Shown one piece after another: positions 36,726 through 48,370 of a stretch of 64,000 nucleotides of DNA. The stretch spans positions 1,498,443 through 1,562,442 of the forward strand of contig NZ_LMOZ01000001.1 in NCBI RefSeq assembly GCF_001423695.1, read 5' to 3'. Made by a program: the position numbers and the translations under genes. Each line of letters opens with the position of its first letter. Position 1 is the first letter of the stretch. The notes below the pieces were generated by a model. That model worked only from the letters and a program-made list of their open reading frames with translations. It made no database searches and was not told where the DNA came from. Origin of the DNA: Leifsonia sp. Leaf336 (GTDB lineage: Bacteria > Actinomycetota > Actinomycetes > Actinomycetales > Microbacteriaceae).

Positions 36726-38336
36726 TTAGTTGACGGCCTCGAACAGCGAGACGACATCCGCCTCGGGGTTCGAGAGGGTCAGGGTCAGCACCGGACGGCC
36801 GTGCTCGCCGAGCACGCTCGCGTCGCCGGCGGCCTGGGCCTGGATGAGCTGGCCGAACGTGAACGGACGGCCCGGGATCTCCAGGTCCTCCGGGGCGTGG
36901 GCCGTGACCTGCAGGAACACACCGACGGCAGGGCCGCCCTTGTGGAACTGACCGGTCGAGTGCAGGAAGCGCGGGCCCCAGCCGAAGGTGACGGGACGCC
37001 CGGCCTTGGCGGCGAGCAGATCGCGGATGCCCGCGAGCTGCGGGAGCGCGAGGCGGTCGACGTAGGCCTGCACCGCGACGTACCCGTCCGGCCCGAGCTG
37101 GGCGAGGAGGGCGTCCACCGCGCCGTCGAGGGTCGAGGCGCTGCCGAGGAAGTCCCCCGTGGTGCGCACCTCCACACCGCCGGCGGTGAACGCCGGCGGT
37201 GTGGGCTCGGGGCGGTTGTCGAGCAGCGCACGGGCGGCGACCTTGGCGGCCTCCACGTCGGGCTGGTCGAACGGGTTGATGCCGAGCAGGCGGCCCGCGA
37301 CCGCGGTCGCGTACTCCCAGACGATCAGCTGCGCGCCGAGGCTGCCCGAGACGAGGATCTCGCCCTCGTGGCGGTCGGAGGGGAACAGGTGGTGGGCCTC
37401 CGCGTTGGCGACGAGCCGGACTACCTGGAGGTCGGCCGGCTTCGACGTCAGCTCGGGTGCGAGCGTGTCGAGCACGACCGGGAGGAGGCCGGTGCCCTGC
37501 TTGCCGGTCGACTCCGCGATCAGCTGCTCGGCCCAGTCGGCGAACCCGACGATGTGGGTGCCGTCCGAGACGATGCCCAGCTTGTCCTTGAGCGGGTTGG
37601 TGCCGGCGATCGCGGCGCCGAGCACGAGGCCGGGATTGGCCTCGTTGTCGACGGCGAGCTCGATGAGCGTCGCCTCCGCCTCGTCGAGCAGCTCCGAGAT
37701 GTCCACGCCGGCGAGGCCGGAAGGGACGAGCCCGAACGCGGTGAGCGCCGAGTAGCGACCGCCCACGTTCGGGTCGGCGTTGAACACGCGGTAGCCCGCC
37801 TCGCGCGCCGACTGGTCGAGCGGCGAGCCCGGGTCGGTGACGACGACGATGCGCTCGGCCGGGTCGATGCCGGCGTCGCGGAACCACTTCTCGTACACAC
37901 GGCGCTGGCTGTCGGTCTCCAGAGTCGAGCCCGACTTGGAGGAGATGACGACGGCCGTGGCCTGGAGCCGGTCGCGGAGCGCGGACAGGACCTGACCGGG
38001 GTCGGTCGAGTCGAGCACCGTGAGCTCGGCCTCGGCCGTGCGCGTGATGACCTCGGGAGCGAGCGACGAGCCGCCCATCCCACCCAGGACGATGTGGTTC
38101 ACGCCCTTGGCGTGCAGCTGCTCGCGCAGCGCGACGATCTCGGCGACCAGCGGCCGGGAGATCGCGACGGCCTCGGTCCAGCCGAGTCGCTTGGAGGCCT
38201 CCGCCTCGGCGTCGGGGCCCCAGAGTGCGGGGTCCTGCGCCGTGATGCCGGAGGCGACCCGGTCGGCCACGAGCTGCGGCACGACCGTCGCGACGGCCTG
38301 GGCCGCCGCGCCGGTCACGTGGATGCGGAAGGTCAC
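36726..38336 (-). CDS. pgi: Glucose-6-phosphate isomerase
   Basis: A 536-aa isomerase interconverting glucose-6-phosphate and fructose-6-phosphate. SIS-domain features include [15 protein letters not shown] and the [12 protein letters not shown] block that carries the substrate-binding region. The GTG start overlaps the tal stop by 4 nt. Placement of pgi between tal and zwf means fructose-6-phosphate from transaldolase/transketolase can be sent straight back into the oxidative branch, which favours NADPH production. Confidence 0.95.
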   Translation of the reverse strand: MTFRIHVTGAAAQAVATVVPQLVADRVASGITAQDPALWGPDAEAEASKRLGWTEAVAISRPLVAEIVALREQLHAKGVNHIVLGGMGGSSLAPEVITRTAEAELTVLDSTDPGQVLSALRDRLQATAVVISSKSGSTLETDSQRRVYEKWFRDAGIDPAERIVVVTDPGSPLDQSAREAGYRVFNADPNVGGRYSALTAFGLVPSGLAGVDISELLDEAEATLIELAVDNEANPGLVLGAAIAGTNPLKDKLGIVSDGTHIVGFADWAEQLIAESTGKQGTGLLPVVLDTLAPELTSKPADLQVVRLVANAEAHHLFPSDRHEGEILVSGSLGAQLIVWEYATAVAGRLLGINPFDQPDVEAAKVAARALLDNRPEPTPPAFTAGGVEVRTTGDFLGSASTLDGAVDALLAQLGPDGYVAVQAYVDRLALPQLAGIRDLLAAKAGRPVTFGWGPRFLHSTGQFHKGGPAVGVFLQVTAHAPEDLEIPGRPFTFGQLIQAQAAGDASVLGEHGRPVLTLTLSNPEADVVSLFEAVN

Positions 38337-39460
38337 TTGGCCGCCTCCAGCGCGTCGGTCACGGTCTGGACGAGTTCGCCCCACGAGACATTGAACTTGT
38401 CGACGCCCTCGCGCTCGAGGGTGGCGGTCACGTCGTCGTACTCGACGCCCAGGCCGGCCAGCGCGTCGAGCACGCCCTTCGCGTCGGCGTAGTTGCCGGT
38501 GACGGTGTCGCCGGTGATCTCGCCGTGGTCGAAGGTGGCCTCGAGGGTCTTCTCCGGCATGGTGTTGACGGTGTTCGGGGCGACGAGCTCGGTCACGTAG
38601 AGGGTGTCGGGCAGGCTCGGGTCCTTGACGCCGGTGGAGGCCCAGAGCGGGCGCTGCTCGTTGGCGCCGGCGGCGACGAGGGCCTTGGCGCGGTCGGTCG
38701 CGAACTCCTGCTCGTACAGCTCGTAGGCGAGGCGGGCGTTGGCGATGCCGGCCTTGCTCTTGAGCGCGAGCGCCTCGTCGGTGCCGATGGCGGTCAGTCG
38801 CTTGTCGACCTCGGTGTCCACGCGGGACACGAAGAACGACGCGACCGACTGGATTCCCGAGAGGTCGATGCCGGCGGCCTTGGCCTTCTCGAGGCCGGTG
38901 AGGTACGCGTCGATGACCTGGCGGTAGCGCTCGAGGCTGAAGATCAAGGTCACGTTGACGCTGATGCCGGCCGCGATGGTCTCGGTGATGGCCTCCAGGC
39001 CCTCGACCGTGGCGGGGATCTTGATGAGCACGTTGGGCTTGTCCACCTTGGCGGCGAGCTTCTTGGCCTGCTCGATCGTGCCCGTGGCGTCGTGCGCCAG
39101 GCCCGGCTCCACCTCGATGGAGACGCGGCCGTCGACGCCGTTGGAGGCCTCGTAGACATCGTGGAAGATGTCGCTGGCCGCGGCGACATCGTCCGTGGTG
39201 ATCTCGAAGATCGCTTGGTCGACCGGGGTGCCGGCCGCGGCGAGGGTCTTCACCTGGTCGGCGTACGCCTCGCCCTTGGAGAGGGCGGCGGCGAAGATCG
39301 TCGGGTTGGTCGTCACGCCGACGACGTTGCGGTCGGCGATCAGCTTCTGGAGGCCGCCCGTGGCAATGCGCTCGCGGGACAGGTCGTCCAGCCAGATGCT
39401 GACGCCGGCGGCCGAAAGAGCGGCCGTGGGGGAGGCGGTGGTGGAAGTGGTGTCGGTCAT
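38333..39460 (-). CDS. tal: Transaldolase
   Basis: A 375-aa transaldolase of the actinobacterial/cyanobacterial type transferring a dihydroxyacetone unit between sugar phosphates. The Schiff-base lysine is Lys147 (NVLIKIPAT); DDLSRERI near 25-32 and GVTTNPTIF near 48-56 are signature blocks. Single-domain, without the fused pgi seen in some bacteria, but pgi is coupled directly downstream by a 4-nt overlap. It follows tkt after 34 nt. Confidence 0.97.
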   Translation of the reverse strand: MTDTTSTTASPTAALSAAGVSIWLDDLSRERIATGGLQKLIADRNVVGVTTNPTIFAAALSKGEAYADQVKTLAAAGTPVDQAIFEITTDDVAAASDIFHDVYEASNGVDGRVSIEVEPGLAHDATGTIEQAKKLAAKVDKPNVLIKIPATVEGLEAITETIAAGISVNVTLIFSLERYRQVIDAYLTGLEKAKAAGIDLSGIQSVASFFVSRVDTEVDKRLTAIGTDEALALKSKAGIANARLAYELYEQEFATDRAKALVAAGANEQRPLWASTGVKDPSLPDTLYVTELVAPNTVNTMPEKTLEATFDHGEITGDTVTGNYADAKGVLDALAGLGVEYDDVTATLEREGVDKFNVSWGELVQTVTDALEAAK

Positions 39461-39494
39461 CGTGGTTTCTTCTTCTCTTCTTCCGTGCCCGCGC

Positions 39495-41588
39495 TCAGAG
39501 CGACGCGAGCGATTCCTTGGCTGCGGCGACGGCGTGCTCGGTGGTCATGCCGAACTCGCGGAACAGCGTCTTGTAGTCGGCCGACGCGCCGAAGTGCTCG
39601 ATCGAGACGCTGCGACCGTGGTCGCCGACGATCTTGTCCCAGGCGAGGGCCAGGCCGGCTTCGATCGAGACGCGGGCCTTGAGGTCCTTCGGCAGCACCT
39701 TCTCCTGGTAGGCGGCGTCCTGCTCGTGGAACCACTCGAGGCACGGAGCCGAGACGACGCGGGCGTTGATGCCCTCGCCGCGGAGCACCTCGCGGGCCTC
39801 CAGCGCGATCTGCACCTCGGAGCCGGTGGCGATGAACAGCACGTCGGGCGTGCCGCCCGGCGCCTCGGCCAGGATGTACGCGCCCTTGGCGACGTTCGCG
39901 GCGGACGCGAGCGTGTCGCCGGTGGCCTCGCCGTCGCCGCGCTCGAACACCGGGATGTTCTGACGGGTCAGCGCGATGCCCGCGGGTCCGCCGCGACGCT
40001 CGAGGATGGTCTTCCAGGCGTAGGCGACCTCGTTCGCGTCGCCCGGGCGGACGACGTCGAGGTGCGGGATGGCGCGCAGGGTCGAGAGCTGCTCGATCGG
40101 CTGGTGGGTCGGGCCGTCCTCGCCGAGCGCGACCGAGTCGTGCGTCCACACGAAGATCGAGGGCACCTGCATGAGAGCGGCCAGGCGGATCGCCGGGCGC
40201 TGGTAGTCGCTGAAGATCAGGAACGTGCCGCCGAACGGACGGGTCGGCCCGTGCAGCACGATGCCGTTGAGGATCGCGGCCATCGCGTGCTCGCGGATGC
40301 CGAAGTGGAGGACCCGACCGTACGGGTTGCCGGTCCACTCGTGCGTGGAGTGCTCCGTCGGCACGAACGACGCGGCGCCCTCGATGGTGGTGTTGTTCGA
40401 CTCTGCCAGGTCGGCGGAGCCTCCCCACAGCTCGGGCATGACACCGGCGATCGCGTTGATCACCTTGCCGCTGGCGGCGCGGGTCGAGACGTCCTTGCCC
40501 GCCTCGAAGACCGGAAGCGCGTCGGCAAAGCCCTCGGGCACCTCGCCGGAGAGCAGACGGTCGAGGAGCTGCTTGCGCTCGGGGTTGGCCGCGGCCCAGG
40601 CGTCGAAGCCCTTCTGCCACTCGGCGTGCTCCTGCGCGCCGCGCTCGACGGCCTTGCGGGTGTGCTCGATGACGTCCTCGGCCACCTCGAAGGTCTGGTC
40701 GGGGTCGAAGCCGAGCACCTCCTTGACCGCGCGCAGCTCGTCGGCGCCGAGAGCCGAGCCGTGGATCTTGCCGGTGTTCTGCTTCTTGGGTGCCGGCCAG
40801 CCGATGATCGTCTTCAGGACGATGAGCGACGGCTTGTCGGTGACCTGCTGCGCGTTGACGATGGCCTGGTGCAGCTCCTGCACGTCTTCCTCGTAGACGC
40901 CGGTCTTCTTCCAGTCGACGACCTGCACGTGCCAGTGGTAGGCCTCGTAGCGAGCCTTGACGTCCTCGGTGAAGGCGATGTTGGTGTCGTCCTCGATCGA
41001 GATCTGGTTGGCGTCGTAGATCGCGATCAGGTTGCCGAGCTGCTGGTGGCCCGCGAGGCTGGAGGCCTCGGAGCTGATGCCCTCCTCCAGGTCGCCGTCG
41101 CTGGCGATGACGTAGACGAAGTGGTCGAACGGGCTGGTGCCGGGAGCGGCGTCCGGGTCGAACAGGCCGCGCTCGAAGCGCTGCGCGTAGGCGAAGCCGA
41201 CCGACGAAGAGATGCCCTGACCGAGGGGGCCGGTGGTGATCTCGACGCCGTCGGTGTGGCGGTACTCCGGGTGGCCCGGGGTGAGCGAGCCCCAGGTGCG
41301 CAGCGCCTTGAGGTCGTCGAGCTCGAGGCCGTAGCCGCCCAGGTAGAGCTGGATGTACTGCGTGAGCGAGCTGTGGCCGGCCGAGAGGATGAAGCGGTCG
41401 CGGCCGAGCCAGTGCTGGTCGTGCGGGTCGCGGCGCATGACCTTCTGGAACAGAAGATACGCAGCGGGAGCGAGGCTCATCGCAGTGCCGGGATGGCCGT
41501 TGCCCACCTTCTCCACCGCGTCGGCCGCGAGGACGCGGACCGTGTCTACTGCCTTGTTGTCAATGGGATCCCACTGCAGAGCTGCCAC
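39495..41588 (-). CDS. tkt: Transketolase
   Basis: A 697-aa thiamine-diphosphate enzyme of the non-oxidative pentose-phosphate pathway. [15 protein letters not shown] begins the PP domain; the ThDP-binding [14 protein letters not shown]...[10 protein letters not shown] follows, and the Pyr domain carries [11 protein letters not shown] and [18 protein letters not shown] chose GTG 41588 because AAGGG lies upstream and it gives the common [19 protein letters not shown] start, although the frame stays open 62 codons further. First gene of the operon running to pgl. Confidence 0.96.
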   Translation of the reverse strand: MAALQWDPIDNKAVDTVRVLAADAVEKVGNGHPGTAMSLAPAAYLLFQKVMRRDPHDQHWLGRDRFILSAGHSSLTQYIQLYLGGYGLELDDLKALRTWGSLTPGHPEYRHTDGVEITTGPLGQGISSSVGFAYAQRFERGLFDPDAAPGTSPFDHFVYVIASDGDLEEGISSEASSLAGHQQLGNLIAIYDANQISIEDDTNIAFTEDVKARYEAYHWHVQVVDWKKTGVYEEDVQELHQAIVNAQQVTDKPSLIVLKTIIGWPAPKKQNTGKIHGSALGADELRAVKEVLGFDPDQTFEVAEDVIEHTRKAVERGAQEHAEWQKGFDAWAAANPERKQLLDRLLSGEVPEGFADALPVFEAGKDVSTRAASGKVINAIAGVMPELWGGSADLAESNNTTIEGAASFVPTEHSTHEWTGNPYGRVLHFGIREHAMAAILNGIVLHGPTRPFGGTFLIFSDYQRPAIRLAALMQVPSIFVWTHDSVALGEDGPTHQPIEQLSTLRAIPHLDVVRPGDANEVAYAWKTILERRGGPAGIALTRQNIPVFERGDGEATGDTLASAANVAKGAYILAEAPGGTPDVLFIATGSEVQIALEAREVLRGEGINARVVSAPCLEWFHEQDAAYQEKVLPKDLKARVSIEAGLALAWDKIVGDHGRSVSIEHFGASADYKTLFREFGMTTEHAVAAAKESLASL

Positions 41589-41749
41589 GTGAAAACTGAC
41601 CCTTCGTAGAAGTGGTGAGGGCCGTCTGTGGAACCCGCACCGGTTGAGGTAGTGCGCGCCGTGGACGTCATCGGCGCCGGTCGCGTTCTCCGTCACAGTC
41701 CTACAAATGGAGGTCGGGCGGAAGGGGTTCCGGCTGGCGAGCACCTCCA

Positions 41750-41755
41750 AGTATA
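41750..41755 (-). promoter_or_regulatory. Candidate tkt operon -10
   Basis: TATACT on the minus strand about 160 nt before the tkt start. The best -10-like hexamer in the region; no good -35. Confidence 0.4.
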
Positions 41756-41848
41756 GGTAACACGCACGAAACACGGGGTGTTCCTGCAGGTCGGTGCGCT
41801 ACCCACCCACGTGGTGGCGCGGAAGACGGCGAAGAGGCGCCCGTGTCG

Positions 41849-41854
41849 TAGACT
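41849..41854 (+). promoter_or_regulatory. Candidate ctaB -10
   Basis: TAGACT about 100 nt before the ctaB ATG, the same hexamer seen at uvrB and rpsA. Confidence 0.4.
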
Positions 41855-41955
41855 TGGAACGGTCTGTAACAATCCGCATCGTTGCCGGGGACTCCGTGAG
41901 ACGCGGGTCCTGACATCCGGCTCGGGCACCCGATTCCGATCACCACCGAGGAGCA

Positions 41956-42879
41956 ATGGACGTCGCCGTAGAGAGTCGTGTCGAGCCGGCGAGCCGCATC
42001 GGCGTCGCGCGCAAGGTCAAGGCGTACATCGCCCTCACCAAGCCCCGGGTCGTCGAACTGCTACTGGTGACGACCGTCCCGACGATGATCCTCGCCGCGC
42101 ACGGCATCCCGAACCTGTGGCTGGTGCTTGCGACCGTCGTCGGCGGCTACATGTCCGCGGGCTCCGCCGGCGCGTTCAACTGCTACATCGACCGCGACAT
42201 CGACCGCGTGATGCGGCGCACCAAGAATCGCCCGCTGGCCACCGGGGAGCTGAGCGACCGCGAGGCGCTCGTGTTCGCGTGGGCGCTCGGAGCGGCCTCC
42301 GTGCTCGTGCTGGGCTTCTTCACGAACTGGCTGGCGGCCGCGCTGTCCGTGGGCGCCATCCTGCTCTATGTCGTCTTCTACACGCTGATCCTGAAGCGCC
42401 GCACCGCCCAGAACATCGTCTGGGGAGGCGTCGCCGGCTGCATGCCTGTGCTGATCGGCTGGGCGGCTGTCACCGGCTCGCTCGCGTGGCCGCCCGTCAT
42501 CCTCTTCGGCATCATCTTCCTCTGGACGCCGCCGCACTACTGGCCGCTCTCGATGAAGTACCGCGAAGACTACAAAGAGGCGGGCGTGCCCATGCTGGCC
42601 GTGGTGCGCGGCCGCACCGTCGTCGGCCTCCAGGTCATCCTGTACGCGTGGGCGATGGTCGCATGCTCGTTGCTGCTCATCCCCGTCGGCCACATGGGCC
42701 TGTTCTACTCGGCGGTCGCGATCGGCGCCGGCGGGTGGTTCCTCTACGAGTCGCACCGGCTCTACAACCTCGCCATCCGGCACGAGCGCGTCTCCCCGAT
42801 GCGCGTCTTCCACGGCTCGATCGCCTACCTGACCCTGATCTTCCTCGCCGTCGCGATCGATCCGCTGCTACCGTTCTGA
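41956..42879 (+). CDS. ctaB: Heme O synthase (protoheme IX farnesyltransferase)
   Basis: A 307-aa polytopic UbiA-superfamily prenyltransferase adding a farnesyl group to heme B, the first step to heme A. About nine membrane helices. The first Asp-rich motif is N75-C-Y-I-D79-R-D81-I-D83, followed by [13 protein letters not shown]; the second is [21 protein letters not shown] Shine-Dalgarno before the ATG. It works with CtaA (43398-44339, minus) and with SURF1 (about 50.4-51.3 kb) in cytochrome aa3 oxidase assembly. Confidence 0.97.
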   Translation: MDVAVESRVEPASRIGVARKVKAYIALTKPRVVELLLVTTVPTMILAAHGIPNLWLVLATVVGGYMSAGSAGAFNCYIDRDIDRVMRRTKNRPLATGELSDREALVFAWALGAASVLVLGFFTNWLAAALSVGAILLYVVFYTLILKRRTAQNIVWGGVAGCMPVLIGWAAVTGSLAWPPVILFGIIFLWTPPHYWPLSMKYREDYKEAGVPMLAVVRGRTVVGLQVILYAWAMVACSLLLIPVGHMGLFYSAVAIGAGGWFLYESHRLYNLAIRHERVSPMRVFHGSIAYLTLIFLAVAIDPLLPF

Positions 42880-42881
42880 GC

Positions 42882-43424
42882 GTGCAGGCGCTGACGACGG
42901 CGCGGCTCGTGCTCGACACGCCGCGGGAGGCCGACATCCCGGCCGTCCTCGAGGCCTGCACCGATCCGGAGCTCCTGCGTTGGATCCCGCTTCCGCAGCC
43001 GTACACGCGTGAGAACGCCGAGTTCTTCGTCCGCTCCTACTGCCCGCACGGCCTGGCGAGCGGGCGCTTCACCGTGTGGGCGATCCGCGAGAGCGAGACG
43101 GGTCCGCTGCGCGGAGTCGTGGAGGTCCGGCGCGACGAGGCGGAGCGTGCGGCGTCCCTCGGCTGCTGGCTCACGCCCTCCGCACGCCGCAGGGGAGTGA
43201 TGACCGAGGCGCTGACCGCTGTCTGCGCGCACGCGCTCGACCCGGCGGGGCTCGGCTTCGAACAGCTCCGCTGGGAGTACCTGCCCGGCAACGAGCCGAG
43301 CAGGAGGCTGGCCGAGGCCGTCGGCTTCGACTTCTCGGGCGCAGAACCCCACGCCGTCGACTTCCGCGGCGAGCAGCGGCAGGCGCTGACGGGCGTGCTA
43401 CGCCGCGACGGACTCCACAGCTGA
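42882..43424 (+). CDS. GNAT-family N-acetyltransferase (RimJ/RimL-like)
   Basis: A 180-aa GNAT acetyltransferase. The N-terminal LTTARLVLDTPREADIPAV and AGLGFEQLRWEYLPGNEPSRRLAEAVGF are typical of the RimJ/RimL subgroup, which acetylates protein N-termini or small molecules; the acetyl-CoA-binding loop is SARRRGVMTEAL. GTG start 2 nt after ctaB. Its last 27 nt overlap the 3' end of ctaA on the other strand. Substrate unknown. Confidence 0.87.
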   Translation: MQALTTARLVLDTPREADIPAVLEACTDPELLRWIPLPQPYTRENAEFFVRSYCPHGLASGRFTVWAIRESETGPLRGVVEVRRDEAERAASLGCWLTPSARRRGVMTEALTAVCAHALDPAGLGFEQLRWEYLPGNEPSRRLAEAVGFDFSGAEPHAVDFRGEQRQALTGVLRRDGLHS

Positions 43425-44339
43425 CCCTGCGGCGACCTCGTCGGGAGCCGCGGGGGCCGTAAGCGAGAGCACGACCGCGGTCATCGTGGCGGCCAGGGTC
43501 GCGGCCAAAGTCATGTGGATGCCCACGAGGACGCCGGGCAGCCCCGTGTTCGACTGGATCAGGCCGACCGCGATCTGTGCGAGTTCCACGCCGAGCAGCA
43601 GGAGCGCATAGCGACGCACCGGTGTCGTGCGGATCCGCCACGCTCCCACGACCAGCACGAGAGTCAGCGCGAAGGTGATGTACGCGGGGATCGCGTGCAC
43701 GTGCTCGATGATCTCCGGGTTCAACCCGTTGCGGGGCGTCTTGACGTCGCCCGCGTGCGGTCCCGATCCGGTGGTGATGATCCCGAACACGATCGTGATG
43801 CCCACGACGACGCTCGTGACGTAGGCGGTCGCGGCGTACCAGCTCGGTACGGCGCGGGCGCGTGGCCCCGGGACGGCGTAGACGCGCACCAGGAAAATCG
43901 TGGTGAGCACGACGAGGACCATGGAGGTGATGAAGTGGAGGCCGACGAGCCACCAGGTCAGCTGCGTCAAGACGGTGATGCCGCCGAGGACGGCCTGGAA
44001 AGGCACGCCGAGGCCCGCGACGAAGGAGAGCCAGAACAGGTCGGGACGACTGCGCAGCAGCTTCACGACCGTCAGGAACGCGAGGATCGCCAGCACCGCC
44101 AGCACGCCCCCGAGCATCCGGTTGCCGAACTCGATGAATCCGTGGATGCCCATCTCGGGTGTGTTGACCAGGGAGTCGGCCGTGCACTTCGGCCAGGTGG
44201 GGCAGCCGAGCCCGCTGGAGGTCAGCCGGACGGCCCCGCCGGTGGTCACGAGCATGATCTGGGCCGCGAGGTAGATCCAGGCGATGACCTTCGTGCGCGT
44301 CTCGACACGGTCGGGCAGCCACGCGATGATGCGCTTCAT
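43398..44339 (-). CDS. ctaA: Heme A synthase (COX15/CtaA family)
   Basis: A 313-aa membrane protein with eight predicted helices oxidising the heme O methyl group to form heme A. The conserved cysteine pair of Gram-positive CtaA is Cys46 and Cys52 (SGLGCPTWPKC) in the first extracytoplasmic loop; heme-ligand histidines occur in IHGFIEFGNRM, LHFITSM and HVHAIPAYI. ATG at 44339 gives the MKRIIAWLPDRV start. It converges and overlaps with the GNAT gene and is divergent from sufB. Confidence 0.95.
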   Translation of the reverse strand: MKRIIAWLPDRVETRTKVIAWIYLAAQIMLVTTGGAVRLTSSGLGCPTWPKCTADSLVNTPEMGIHGFIEFGNRMLGGVLAVLAILAFLTVVKLLRSRPDLFWLSFVAGLGVPFQAVLGGITVLTQLTWWLVGLHFITSMVLVVLTTIFLVRVYAVPGPRARAVPSWYAATAYVTSVVVGITIVFGIITTGSGPHAGDVKTPRNGLNPEIIEHVHAIPAYITFALTLVLVVGAWRIRTTPVRRYALLLLGVELAQIAVGLIQSNTGLPGVLVGIHMTLAATLAATMTAVVLSLTAPAAPDEVAAGSAVESVAA

Positions 44340-44616
44340 AAGTTCCTGGATTCCTCGGATCTCGTTCGATACTCGGCCAACGTGCAGGCGCGCCTCTACT
44401 ATTACCGCGCCGCACCTGTAGAATTGGTGGGTTCGAGGAGCGCGCCTCGGTGCGCGCGCCCACGGGCGGCGCAGCGCGACCCGCCTCCTCGGACAGTCTA
44501 GGTACGCAGTTGCGCCATTCGCACAATCACGACACTCACCGCGAGCGGTCTCGCCGCGCGACAGTGGAATGAGCCGGACTGATAGCCGGTTACGAATGGT
44601 AGGAAACGAGGTAGAT

Positions 44617-46035
44617 ATGTCAGACATCCTGATCGATCGGCCTGAGCTCGCCTCTTTGGGGCAGTACGAGTTCGGCTGGGCGGATTCCGACGCTGCGGGT
44701 TCCTCCGCGCGCCGGGGGCTCTCTCCTGAGGTGGTGAAAGACATCTCCGCACTCAAGAACGAGCCCGAGTGGATGCTGCAGCGTCGCCTGAAGGCCCTCC
44801 AGCTGTTCGAGCGCAAACCGATGCCGACCTGGGGCGCCGATCTCTCCGAGATCGACTTCGACAACATCAAGTACTTCGTCCGGTCCACCGAGAAGCAGGC
44901 CCAGAGCTGGGAAGACCTGCCGGAGGACATCCGCAACACCTACGAGAAGCTCGGCATCCCGGAGGCGGAGCGCCAGCGCCTCGTCGCCGGCGTCGCCGCC
45001 CAGTACGAGTCCGAGGTGGTCTACCACCAGATCCGCGAAGACCTCGAGCAGCAGGGCGTGATCTTCCTCGACACCGACACCGCACTGCGCGAGCACCCCG
45101 AGATCTTCGAGGAGTACTTCGGCACCGTCATCCCGGCCGGCGACAACAAGTTCGCGGCGCTGAACACGGCCGTCTGGTCCGGAGGCTCGTTCGTGTACGT
45201 GCCCAAGGGCGTCCACGTCGAGATCCCGCTGCAGGCCTACTTCCGCATCAACACGGAGAACATGGGCCAGTTCGAGCGCACGCTCATCATCGCCGACGAG
45301 GACAGCTACGTGCACTACATCGAGGGCTGCACGGCGCCGATCTACAAGTCCGACTCGCTGCACTCCGCGGTCGTCGAGATCATCGTCAAGAAGAACGCCC
45401 GCGTGCGCTACACGACCATCCAGAACTGGTCGAACAACGTCTACAACCTCGTCACCAAGCGCGCCACGGCCGCCGAGGGCGCGACGATGGAGTGGATCGA
45501 CGGCAACATCGGCTCCAAGGTGACGATGAAGTACCCGTCGATCTACCTGATGGGGGAGCACGCCAAGGGCGAGACGCTCTCCGTCGCCTTCGCCGGTCCC
45601 GGTCAGCACCAGGACGCCGGCGCGAAGATGATCCACATGGCGCCGTACACCCAGTCGTCGATCGTCTCGAAGTCCATCGCCCGCGGTGGAGGCCGTGCCG
45701 GCTACCGCGGTGAGGTGCGGGTCGACGCGAACGCGCACCACGCCGCCAACACCGTGCGCTGCGACGCGCTGCTGGTCGACACCATTTCGCGCTCCGATAC
45801 CTACCCGTCGATCGACATCCGCGTCGACGACGTGCAGCTCGGCCACGAGGCGACCGTCTCGCGCGTGAGCGAGGAGCAGCTCTTCTACCTGATGTCCCGG
45901 GGGCTCCCGGAGGACGAGGCCATGGCGATGATCGTCCGCGGCTTCATCGAGCCGATCGCTCGCGAGCTCCCGATGGAATACGCACTCGAACTCAACAAGC
46001 TCATCGAGATGGGCATGGAAGGCTCTGTCGGCTGA
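44617..46035 (+). CDS. sufB: Fe-S cluster assembly scaffold protein SufB
   Basis: A 472-aa core subunit of the SufBCD scaffold on which Fe-S clusters are built. Characteristic blocks are [53 protein letters not shown] and the C-terminal [25 protein letters not shown] 44617 has AGGAAACG upstream and gives [15 protein letters not shown]. First gene of the operon sufB-sufD-Rieske-sufC-sufT. No SufR-type repressor gene precedes it, although that is the usual neighbour in many actinobacteria. Confidence 0.97.
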   Translation: MSDILIDRPELASLGQYEFGWADSDAAGSSARRGLSPEVVKDISALKNEPEWMLQRRLKALQLFERKPMPTWGADLSEIDFDNIKYFVRSTEKQAQSWEDLPEDIRNTYEKLGIPEAERQRLVAGVAAQYESEVVYHQIREDLEQQGVIFLDTDTALREHPEIFEEYFGTVIPAGDNKFAALNTAVWSGGSFVYVPKGVHVEIPLQAYFRINTENMGQFERTLIIADEDSYVHYIEGCTAPIYKSDSLHSAVVEIIVKKNARVRYTTIQNWSNNVYNLVTKRATAAEGATMEWIDGNIGSKVTMKYPSIYLMGEHAKGETLSVAFAGPGQHQDAGAKMIHMAPYTQSSIVSKSIARGGGRAGYRGEVRVDANAHHAANTVRCDALLVDTISRSDTYPSIDIRVDDVQLGHEATVSRVSEEQLFYLMSRGLPEDEAMAMIVRGFIEPIARELPMEYALELNKLIEMGMEGSVG

Positions 46036-46036
46036 A

Positions 46037-47233
46037 ATGACGACCCCCAGTACCCCGACGCCCTCTGCCACCCTGCCGCAGACCGCGCCGGCTCCTACGC
46101 ACATGCGCGCCCCCGTTCCGGTCCAGAGCCGCTCCGAGCGCTTCACCTCGACCGAGGTCACCGACTTCCCGGAGGTCACCGGCCGCGAGGTGATGTGGAA
46201 GCACACGCCCGTCGCCCGCCTCACCGAGCTGATCTCCGGCGAACTGGACGGCTCCCCGTACGTGTTCGACCTGACCGCCGCTCCCGGCGTGACCGCCTCG
46301 TGGATCGGCCGTGACGACGCCCGCATCGGCGCCGCCGGCATCCCGGAGGACCGCGCGTCCGCCAACGCCTGGACGAACTTCGAGCAGGCCCTGCTCGTCT
46401 CGATCACGGGCGACGACATCAAGGAGGTCACGCTCACGCGCGCGGCCCTCGGCGGTGCGCCGCGCGCGGCGCACACGGTCGTGGATGTGGCCGCGGGAGC
46501 CCACGCGACGCTGATCCTCCAGAACAGCGGTGCGGCTCACCTCGCCGAGAACGTGGAGTTCCTGCTCGGCGCCGGTGCCGACCTCACGGTCGTGTCGGTG
46601 CAGGAGTGGGACGACGACGCGCTGCACGTGTCCGCGCACTTCGCCGAGCTCGCGGAGGGCGCGCGCCTCAAGCACGTCGCCGTCACGCTCGGCGGCGGAG
46701 TGGTGCGGCTCAACCCGTCCGCGCATCTCGTCGGCGCTCGCGCCGACGCGACCCTGCTCGGCGCCTACTTCGCCGACGCGTCGCAGCACCTCGAGCAGCA
46801 GGTCTACGTGCACCACGACGGCCCCGAGACCCGCAGCCGCGTCACCTACAAGGGCGCGCTGCAGGGCGAGGGCGCCCGCGCCGTGTGGATCGGCGACGTG
46901 CTCATCGGCCCGAAGGCCGTCGGCACCGACACCTACGAGCAGAACCGCAACCTCGTGCTCACCGACGGCGCCCGCGCCGACTCCGTGCCGAACCTCGAGA
47001 TCGAGACCGGCGACATCGTCGGAGCCGGTCACGCGAGCGCGACCGGGCGCTTCGACGACGAGCAGCTGTTCTATCTGCAGTCGCGCGGCATCACCGAGGA
47101 GGAGGCGCGCCGCCTGGTCGTGCGCGGCTTCCTCTTCGAGATCGTGCAGCAGATCGGCTCGCCCGCTCTGCAGGAGCGTCTGCAGACCGCGATCGAGGCC
47201 GAGCTCACCGTGTCCGTCGCGGCGGCGAGCTGA
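46037..47233 (+). CDS. sufD: Fe-S cluster assembly protein SufD
   Basis: A 398-aa SufB paralog forming the SufBCD complex. The C-terminal beta-helix and RFDDEQLFYLQSRGITEEEARRLVVRGF motif match SufD, and the N-terminus contains DFPEVTGREVMWKHTP. It starts 1 nt after the sufB stop and its stop overlaps the next start (TGATG). Confidence 0.96.
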   Translation: MTTPSTPTPSATLPQTAPAPTHMRAPVPVQSRSERFTSTEVTDFPEVTGREVMWKHTPVARLTELISGELDGSPYVFDLTAAPGVTASWIGRDDARIGAAGIPEDRASANAWTNFEQALLVSITGDDIKEVTLTRAALGGAPRAAHTVVDVAAGAHATLILQNSGAAHLAENVEFLLGAGADLTVVSVQEWDDDALHVSAHFAELAEGARLKHVAVTLGGGVVRLNPSAHLVGARADATLLGAYFADASQHLEQQVYVHHDGPETRSRVTYKGALQGEGARAVWIGDVLIGPKAVGTDTYEQNRNLVLTDGARADSVPNLEIETGDIVGAGHASATGRFDDEQLFYLQSRGITEEEARRLVVRGFLFEIVQQIGSPALQERLQTAIEAELTVSVAAAS

Positions 47234-47562
47234 TGGCGGGTACCCGCGTCGCCTCGGCCTCCGAGCTCGTCGAGAACCAGGCGACCCGTGTGGTCGTCGA
47301 CGGCGTCCCCATCGCCGTCGTGAAGGACTCGGCCGGCGACATCCACGCCATCGGCGACACCTGCACGCACGGCGAGATCTCGCTGTCCGAAGGCTTCATC
47401 GAGGGGGAGACGCTCGAATGCTGGGCGCACGGCTCCCAGTTCTCCCTCATCACCGGCAAGCCGCTCAACCTCCCGGCCTACGAGCCGGTCCCCGTCTTCC
47501 AGGTCGAGGTCATCGACGGAGACGTCTACATCGACCCGACCGCCACGAAAGAGATTCAGTAA
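47233..47562 (+). CDS. Rieske-type [2Fe-2S] ferredoxin in the suf operon
   Basis: A 109-aa soluble Rieske ferredoxin, like the small subunit of non-heme iron oxygenases. Ligands are Cys-x-His (DTCTHGE) and Cys-x2-His (ECWAHGSQF), ending with FQVEVIDGDVYIDP. In actinobacteria such a protein is often inserted between sufD and sufC, presumably as an electron donor or a first recipient for cluster assembly; no oxygenase large subunit is nearby. TGATG overlap with sufD. Confidence 0.93.
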   Translation: MAGTRVASASELVENQATRVVVDGVPIAVVKDSAGDIHAIGDTCTHGEISLSEGFIEGETLECWAHGSQFSLITGKPLNLPAYEPVPVFQVEVIDGDVYIDPTATKEIQ

Positions 47563-47566
47563 GCAC

Positions 47567-48361
<795 letters not shown>

Positions 48362-48370
48362 AATTCCGAC

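Larger units (their letters stand above)
41589..41955. other. 367-bp divergent intergenic region between tkt and ctaB
   Basis: The longest gene-free stretch of the window. It holds a candidate tkt -10 (41750-41755, minus) and a candidate ctaB -10 (41849-41854, plus), and therefore leaders of about 155 and 95 nt. I see no convincing small open frame, operator palindrome or strong terminator in the remainder. Confidence 0.6.

Noticed and set aside
35176-37887. zwf frame extended by 390 codons upstream into pgi.
   Set aside because: The upstream part is arginine/proline-rich shadow sequence on top of pgi; the true N-terminus MSPVEITPEF begins at 36717.
41589-41774. A 62-codon in-frame N-terminal extension of transketolase.
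   Set aside because: It has a composition unlike transketolases, overlaps the predicted leader, and the GTG at 41588 gives the conserved start.
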